Assembly (NCBI RefSeq): GCF_000006565.2
Contig: NC_031478.1
Span: 3,057,127-3,121,126, forward strand
DNA length: 64,000 nt
From: Toxoplasma gondii ME49
Taxonomy: Eukaryota; Apicomplexa; Conoidasida; Eucoccidiorida; Sarcocystidae
Direction of reading: 5' to 3'
Shown here: one piece after another, positions 58,669 to 64,000 of the stretch
How the letters are laid out: the number at the start of each line of letters is the position of its first letter
How positions within the stretch are numbered: the first letter of the stretch is position 1
Notes under the pieces: model-generated
Database searches by the model: none
What the model was told of the DNA's origin: nothing
The model's input: the letters and a program-made list of their open reading frames with translations, nothing else
Translations under genes and position numbers: made by a program

Positions 58669-59298
58669 TGTACATATGTGTACAAGTTTCTGTATTTATA
58701 TGTATCTCCATGTCTTTGTTGATCCATCTTTATCAGTCTTTGTGTATTCATACCTATCTATCCATATCTTTCTCTATCTGTCCATCTATCTCTAGATTTC
58801 TCTGTACATGTCCTGAGTCTAATCGGCGTCGATCTTGAAGAAATCGAAAAAATCTGCGCATCTCTCCGGGTGTCAAGGCTGAAGGATTGAAGTGTGTCGC
58901 GCAGAGCGCGTTGCCAGGGAGATTGGTGTGGCGTTGACTTTGTTCCTTTGTTTAACCGTTTCTGTCGTTTTTTTCCAAGGGCCTTTAGGACGTCTGAAAG
59001 CCTCGAGCGATTCCTTGTCAGATCTGTATTCATGTGGAGTTTCTGTCTGCATGCAGCTACGTTACGCCAGCGGGAAAGGCGAGAACAGTTTCAGAAAAAA
59101 TCGGGGGCCTTGTCGAGTATTGCAGATGTCCGAGTTTTCTGCTTCCGCCCTCGCCGAGACTACGCCACTCGCATGCCGGCAAACACCATGGCGCGTCTCA
59201 CCGATCTCTCTGAACCGTCTGCAGAGACCATAAACCGTGACAGCTCATGGCTGGTCTCTCATGAAGAATTGGGTATTGGCGTCCTCCTGAAAGCCTGA
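51962..59298 (+). CDS. DHHC-type protein S-acyltransferase (palmitoyltransferase), second of a tandem pair
   Basis: Model of 11 exons: 51962-52127, 52484-52607, 53360-53470, 54081-54127, 54369-54419, 55585-55672, 56640-56748, 57250-57320, 57715-57857, 58179-58227, 58980-59298; 1278 nt, 425 residues, all phases closing. Features in order: acidic N-terminus ([17 protein letters not shown]), an acidic run ahead of span 1 ([18 protein letters not shown]), loop [13 protein letters not shown], span 2, [20 protein letters not shown], the zinc domain with RPPRSKHC and [18 protein letters not shown], spans 3-4, TTNEE and NPYSLG. All residues needed for zinc binding and acyl transfer are present, so it should be active. 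The Cys-rich CCGNRC segment before span 1 of the upstream paralogue is replaced here by Glu/Asp, a clear divergence. The C-terminal tail (GVLLKA at the end) is unrelated to the paralogue's. The donor at 53471 is GTCCGT, a weak site. The first exon is the least certain part. Confidence 0.88.
54530..55014. repeat. 89-bp minisatellite, five full copies plus a partial, in DHHC intron
   Basis: Units start with CTACATACAAGGATTG at 54530, 54619, 54708, 54797, 54886 and 54975, spacing always 89. The fourth has a few substitutions (CGAGCATTC, GTCACC, ACATAAAAGG). Each unit is itself two diverged halves of about 45 and 44 bp, both containing AGGATT-ATTAGCCTTT. It lies in the intron 54420-55584. Confidence 0.95.
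55353..55391. repeat. 19-bp tandem duplication
   Basis: CGTCTCAGCTGGAGAGAAA occurs twice in tandem in the intron preceding the DHHC exon 55585-55672. Confidence 0.85.
56491..56627. repeat. 27-bp tandem repeat (five copies) abutting a splice acceptor
   Basis: CTTCGCAGAAAGGCCTTCTT recurs at 56494, 56521, 56548, 56575 and 56602, spacing 27. Each unit contains the palindrome AAGGCCTT and a CGCAG that could mimic a 3' splice site. The array ends 12 bases before the exon starting at 56640. Confidence 0.95.
56907..57014. repeat. (TA)n / CATA microsatellite in DHHC intron
   Basis: About 100 bases of TA interrupted by CATA, in the intron 56749-57249. Confidence 0.9.
58625..58672. repeat. (TA)n microsatellite in DHHC intron
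   Basis: TA tract with ATGTA interruptions in the last intron (58228-58979) of the second DHHC gene. Confidence 0.85.
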
Positions 59299-61442
59299 AA
59301 ACGCGACAACATGCGAGGTGCCGGAGTAGTCCCTACTCGCCGCTGGTCTCGAGAGAGAAGACAGACGCCGCACAACAGAAGACAACACGCAGATTGCGAG
59401 ATCTTCGTTTTCTTTTTCTCTGGTGTAAGCTGAGGCTCTGGAGAGGCCCTCTCCTCCTGTATCTCTGCTGGCTTCCCCGTTCAACGGGATGCAGAGATGG
59501 CGAACAGGGCGGATCGCGCGCTTCAAATCTCTGTCTCTCTTGTCAACGTAGCTCTCTAACATTCGTCTCTACCTGTTTCTGTAACCGCTCACTTGGTGCC
59601 AAGGGAGACTTCTTACATCCCTTCTTCCGTTCCTCTGGCTCTGGAGCCTGTAAGAACCGTGGGCGTTCTGGAGCAGCTGCCTGGCGTTCAGGGTGTCCTG
59701 CGGCCAAGTTTCGCGTATGCCTGTGCCTCTCTCCGAGAACGGAACGGCGGCTCTGCCTCTCTGCCCCCCTCTTCCCTCGAACGTTCTGTACACTCTTGGC
59801 AAAACAAGGTTTTCTACCTTGCTTGTTTGGGAGAAGAGCAGGAGGCGTGAGAGTCTGCGGCCGTGTGGCTTTTCGTGCAGACGCGGGAGGCCTTTGTCTC
59901 GCTCTCTCTTGTACAGATGCGGTTCTGTGGGGATGTCTTGGGCTGTTGCGTCAGTCGAGTGCTTCGTCAACGATTCAGGAACTTGGTTTCGGTTGTGTGG
60001 ACTATGCCGACTTTGTGAGCGGGAGGGCCGAGCGGTCGAGACGCCAACAGAGTCGACGCCTGTCAACAGTTTCAGCTTCTCTTCAGACGGCGTGGAGAAG
60101 CCGCAGGAGCGAGCAGATGCGCATCTGTGGTGGTATGCGTCGGTCGCGCCCTGATGATGTCTCCGCTGAAACAACGCAGGGCGTAAGAGGCCTCCGTCGA
60201 CGGCGACACCCGTTCCGCGTTGGCTGCGCACCGTCTGCGTTCTTGTCTATTTTACGCGAGTCCTTTTTTGCAGAGTCGCACGCAGGTCACTCCGCGTTTC
60301 TTTTTGGAACTCTCAAATTTCAAGGAGCTTCAGCCCAAGGCCTGCGGAGCCGGAGGGCATGGACGGTGTTCTCAGGGTCTGCGGAGCTTTTTTCTGAGCT
60401 GCTGCTCTCCACAAGAAGTGGAAGAGAGAGAACAGACATTTGCGAGACATGCACGCGAAAAGCAAATGCAGTGGGGAGGCCGGGACTCCAAGCGTCTTGT
60501 GAACTGTTTATTTCATGCGACATCCAGCAACACATGCGGCGGGCCGTCCAACCTTGAGAGCCGCGGTGTTGAGGCTTTCGTTTTCTCCGCCGCGGATGTC
60601 TTTGTTTCCAGTCACTTAGTTTGTGTTGTTCGTCTTTGAAAAGGCACACCGAGCAGCCGTCCGCGGAGCCGAGGCCGCTCGGCAGCATCCTTTTCTGTTT
60701 CTCGTGAAAATGTGGTTTGACAAGCCTTCAAGAAAAAAACGAAGCAACGAACAGGAGATCAAGTTCGAAAGGAATGTTCTGTGCGACCTGCGTCTCTCCC
60801 CTCCGGCTGCATGCGTTTACAGACGGAAAAAGCCGCGAGGAAAAACAAACCTACGCCGCGTCCAGTTAACGAATTTGTAGCACTCTCCTGGAGATGTAGC
60901 GGCACACCTGTACAGCATGTAAACGAAGCGTTCCTTCTCTGAAGCTCAGCAGGGACGCAGGCAAAAACGTAAACGAAGTAAAATTATGAAGTTCATCTGT
61001 GAGTCTAAGTTGAGACTCAGTGGTAAACAGCGAGGCGCCGCTGTAGACGAGAGACTTAGTTTCAACTTCTGCAGTGCAGAAAACAGCTTAAATACTGAAA
61101 TCGCATCTGCACTGGAAGTCGTCGTGTGACGAACATAACAGTGCAACGCTGACACGGAAGAAAGGAAGGCAACTGCTCGTCGCGAGACTCGTCGTTGCCC
61201 TTGGGCTGCTCCATCTGCTCTGCAAGTTGAGTGCTCCGAAGTTCCCCCGCGAAGCACAGTTCTGATCCTCGAGCGCCCGCTTCGCTGGTGAACTTCCACT
61301 CTGTCTCTTCCTGTTCGCCTAGAAAATTGTGACTCTCTGGGAACTCATTTGCGAAGGCATACAGAGGCGCTACGCCTCAGCCTCCGCACCTCACGTTTAC
61401 CCAAAATACACGTAGGCCTCAACACGGCCTGTTCGTGACTCT

Positions 61443-61520
61443 GTTCTCCAATGTAAACATTTATTTAAGTTCTCCAATGTAAACATTTATTTAAGTTCTC
61501 CAATGTAAACATTTATTTAG
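61443..61520. repeat. 26-bp tandem repeat, three copies
   Basis: Units starting GTTCTCCAATGTAAACATTT at 61443, 61469 and 61495, nearly identical; the third ends TTTAGGT instead of TTTAAGT. Confidence 0.9.
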
Positions 61521-61649
61521 GTGTGGATGCAGACATGTGAACACTCCATGGAGACTAGCAAATCCATATAGGGCAGTGCACAGATGGATATCCAGACAAC
61601 TTCCTTGCACAAATGTCATGGACACAGTTGCCACAGTAAGTATTTTAAA

Positions 61650-61650
<1 letters not shown>

Positions 61651-61684
<34 letters not shown>

Positions 61685-61761
61685 TAGTGTGCACAAAATA
61701 TACGAATAGGCGAGTGTAAATGCAAACGCCTGCACAGGTCCATGTCGGCAAATAAGCATAT

Positions 61762-61801
<40 letters not shown>

Positions 61802-61802
61802 G
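61651..61802. repeat. (TA)n microsatellite pair
   Basis: Two TA tracts, about 61653-61682 and 61765-61800, in intergenic DNA. Confidence 0.9.
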
Positions 61803-62673
61803 GATGTGTAAGTAGAGAGGAGTAGCGAGGTATCTAAGGCAGCATGTGTGTATGTGGGTGCCCTTGAGCAGGTGGATGGATGTGTATCTCCTCCACGGGG
61901 ACGTAGGAAACATGGAACAGCAGGCGGGTTCCCTCACGCTCGAGCAACAGACTTTCCTTTAACATTTTTTTGCGTTCTTTTTGGAAGTTTCTCGCGTCGA
62001 TTCGGTGATGGAACATCTTGGAACTGTTTTTGACTGCCAACCGACGACTTGCGTGTGGACATTTGGAAATGCAAAGATCCACGACGCAGACTTTGGGGAC
62101 CAACGGGGAGTCCGAGACAGACCGAAGAGCAGAGGGGACTAAACATAATGCAGTGAGGAGATGCCGAAGGGAACAGGAAATCGGAAGTGACGTTGAACAG
62201 GAATTCGGAACACCAAATGCGCTGGAACAGACAGAAGAAGAGAATGAACAAGTCTCTGTGTCAGCAGCCTCGCTCAGACGAGCAAGCGAGTGTATGCGCC
62301 CTCGAGCGCTCCAGAAGCCACGAGAAACTGCCGCAAGGAAGCCTGCAAAAACAGCGAGGAGACAAAGATGAAATTCTCTTGAAAAAAGAATCGTTTCAAC
62401 TTCTAGCCTAGTGCAGATGGAATAGGTTTGAATTGTGCTTCATTTGTGTGTTTAAAGGAGATGAATAAGAAGAACTGTCTTTCGACAGTGAAGTGAGGCA
62501 AGCTACGACAACAACAACAGCCACGCTGTTTTCATCCAAACTGGATAGAGCGTCTTATCCACAAGTAACAAGAAGAACAAAACGCAAATGCCGTGAAAGG
62601 GAGAAGTCACCGACTGTCCTACGCAGTCCAAAAGGCGGCGGCTTTTCGCCGCAATCACAGAGCACTTGGCGGT

Positions 62674-63629
62674 CTATCTTTTCCTCCAAGGGGAGCTGCA
62701 TGCAGCTTTGCAGACGAGGAGTCTCGAATGCAGCAAACAGTAGGGAGAAAAAAACTTCGCGAGACCATTCAGAGCAGTAGAGGCCCGAATCCGATACTCT
62801 CCAGACTGAGTACGCGAAACGAAGGCGAACGAACCTCCCGAGGAAAAACGCATGCACTCTGCATTGTTTTCTCCAGTTCACGACGTCTTACCAGGGAGTC
62901 GAACTGGGAAAAAGTACTTGACTCTGCTTCTTCAGCTTCCTCCACGAAAGCCTCCCTATGCGCCCCGGCGCTGGCGTCCGTGGGGACACTCGTCTCGCTC
63001 TTCGTCGCCGACTCTGCGGCCCGCCGCCTCCTTCGGCTTATATACGGGCACAAGAGGCCCGCGAGCACGGGGAGGGAGAGGAAGGGGAACACCTTCAACA
63101 GTGTGGTGTCGAGCATTCGTTTGCGGGCACCCAAGACTTGGTCGTCGGCGTCGGAGACGAGAGAAGAAGAACGAAAGTTCCACTTGGTCCAGACAGAGAC
63201 GTCTCCAACAGGCAGACGCCCCGCGGGGAGAAACAGACCCAGCGGCTCCGGCAGGTATTGCGCCATTCGATCCTGGAAAAACATTGACAGACATGAGATG
63301 CACGGTGGAAGGAGAACAAGAAATTCGAGCAAAACGAAGTGTGGAGACCGACACCGAGACAACGACGAAACAGAAACGAGAAGGGCGTGAGAGCAAGCTG
63401 CGAGAGGCCAAGTAGACTTTGGGGGGCTGCGACGCGGTAAAAAATAGGGATGAAAGACGAAACGAGAAACGCAGAGACAAGAACGAAACGAGGCGCACGC
63501 GAACGACGCCAGCAGAAGGTCACGACAGGCACATGTCGCCTTTCTCACTTGCAGAGTTTGAAGGAAAGAATAACTGTCAGACGCGAGGAGGCGGAAGACG
63601 AGCGTGGAGCTGTCAGCAGCTTCTCCCAA
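62674..63629 (-). CDS. Unidentified gene, internal and possible last exons, one membrane span; 5' end not placed
   Basis: Two well-bounded minus-strand exons join in phase 0: 63629-63549 (CTTCCAG acceptor, GTGAGA donor, 27 codons) and 63272-62892 (TTTTCCAG acceptor, GTAAGA donor, 127 codons). The joined product reads smoothly, SDSYSFLQTLQ then DRMAQYLPEPLGLFLPAGR, and contains VSVWTKWNF, a hydrophobic helix (VFPFLSLPVLAGLLCPYI) followed by RRRRR, and an acidic stretch (HREAFVEEAEEAESS). A third piece, 62805-62674 after CTCAG, is open in phase and ends in TAG, but the 86-base intron would be unusually short, so it is tentative. Upstream exons lie at 63630-64000 or beyond; an ATG at 63936 is one candidate. 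I recognise no family. A membrane protein with the Arg cluster after the span is all the sequence supports. Confidence 0.5.
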
Positions 63630-64000
63630 CTGGAAGCAAAGAAAAGAACATTTCAAAACGAGGTCGATTCGCGCGAAGAGGAGAGCCGTCCAGATGTTTC
63701 GAGGTGTACAAAGTGAGGAACGATGTCCACGACCGAGCTGAGGCTGCTTGAAACAAAGACAGAAGCGCCGGCTCGCAGACGAAAGCATTTCTCGGGGTCT
63801 CCTCGCTTGCCTCCTGTTTCCTCTGCTCGGTCTTCTTCTCTTCGGATCCTTTTTTCCTGAATCTGAGACTCGTCGAAGACAGACTTTTATCCAGTTGCAC
63901 CCGCCTGCGCTTTCTCGTCGAAACCTCAGGTCCCATGAGACTCTTTTATCCTGCACACCCGTTTCTTGCTGGAAAAAGTTCTTCTAAGGATGTCTCCCAC
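63630..64000. other. Window end, probable upstream intron or exon of the minus-strand gene
   Basis: Minus-strand frames are open across most of this stretch (one contains ATG at 63936, product Lys/Arg-rich), but I could not fix a donor that joins the exon at 63629 in phase. A palindrome-family half element lies at about 63702-63710. Confidence 0.3.

Larger units (their letters stand above)
59299..62673. other. Convergent spacer after the second DHHC gene
   Basis: About 3.4 kb between a plus-strand stop and the apparent 3' end of a minus-strand gene. The plus-strand open frame 59394-60557 (387 codons) starts at TTG, is Arg/Ser/Cys-rich and has no domain I recognise. It is most likely 3' UTR and is not called. 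From 60880 the DNA becomes more AT-rich, with a 26-bp triple repeat and two TA tracts. Confidence 0.5.

Noticed and set aside
59394..60557. Plus-strand open frame of 387 codons after the second DHHC gene
   Set aside because: Starts at TTG, composition is Arg/Cys/Ser-rich, no domain, overlaps a minus-strand frame of similar quality; most likely 3' UTR.

Overview
The window looks like nuclear DNA of a coccidian apicomplexan close to Toxoplasma, Hammondia or Neospora. The basis is: genes split into many short exons with GT-AG introns of about 80-1200 bases, Ser/Arg/Pro-rich low-complexity stretches inside proteins, abundant (TA)n and ATCT microsatellites in introns, and protein families typical of these parasites (PepN-type M1 aminopeptidases, DHHC S-acyl-transferases, a PA28 proteasome activator). 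I cannot fix the species from sequence alone. No rRNA, tRNA, CRISPR array, transposase or viral gene was recognised.

Layout. 1-4.2 kb (+): the last five exons of an M1 aminopeptidase whose 5' part lies outside the window. 5.7-14.9 kb (-): a complete eleven-exon M1 aminopeptidase of 1419 residues, tail-to-tail with the first. 17.9-19.3 kb (-): a two-exon, single-membrane-span protein with a Ser-rich, presequence-like N-terminus. 24.4-26.4 kb (+): a three-exon PA28/REG proteasome activator. 30.1-37.9 kb (+): a two-exon gene for a protein of about 2408 residues with helical repeat-like segments. 41.7-49.6 kb and 51.9-59.3 kb (+): two tandem DHHC palmitoyltransferase genes with matching exon structure. 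62.7-63.6 kb (-): part of an unidentified gene with one membrane span, probably running past the window end.

The exon models were built by hand from splice sites and reading phase. They are strong where phases close exactly and a paralogue confirms them (both aminopeptidases, both DHHC genes, PA28), and weaker for first exons. Between the genes lie 1.4-5 kb spacers with no convincing coding content.

The genes do not form one pathway. The aminopeptidases and PA28 belong to protein and peptide turnover, the DHHC enzymes to membrane protein lipidation, and the 17.9 kb gene and the giant protein may be mitochondrial (inference). The main unexplained signal is a dispersed short palindrome, GGTGT-N4-ACACC, found repeatedly between about 14 and 45 kb in coding, intronic and intergenic DNA. 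Other notable structure includes an 89-bp minisatellite, a 27-bp repeat abutting a splice acceptor and a 111-bp duplication, all inside introns of the DHHC pair.
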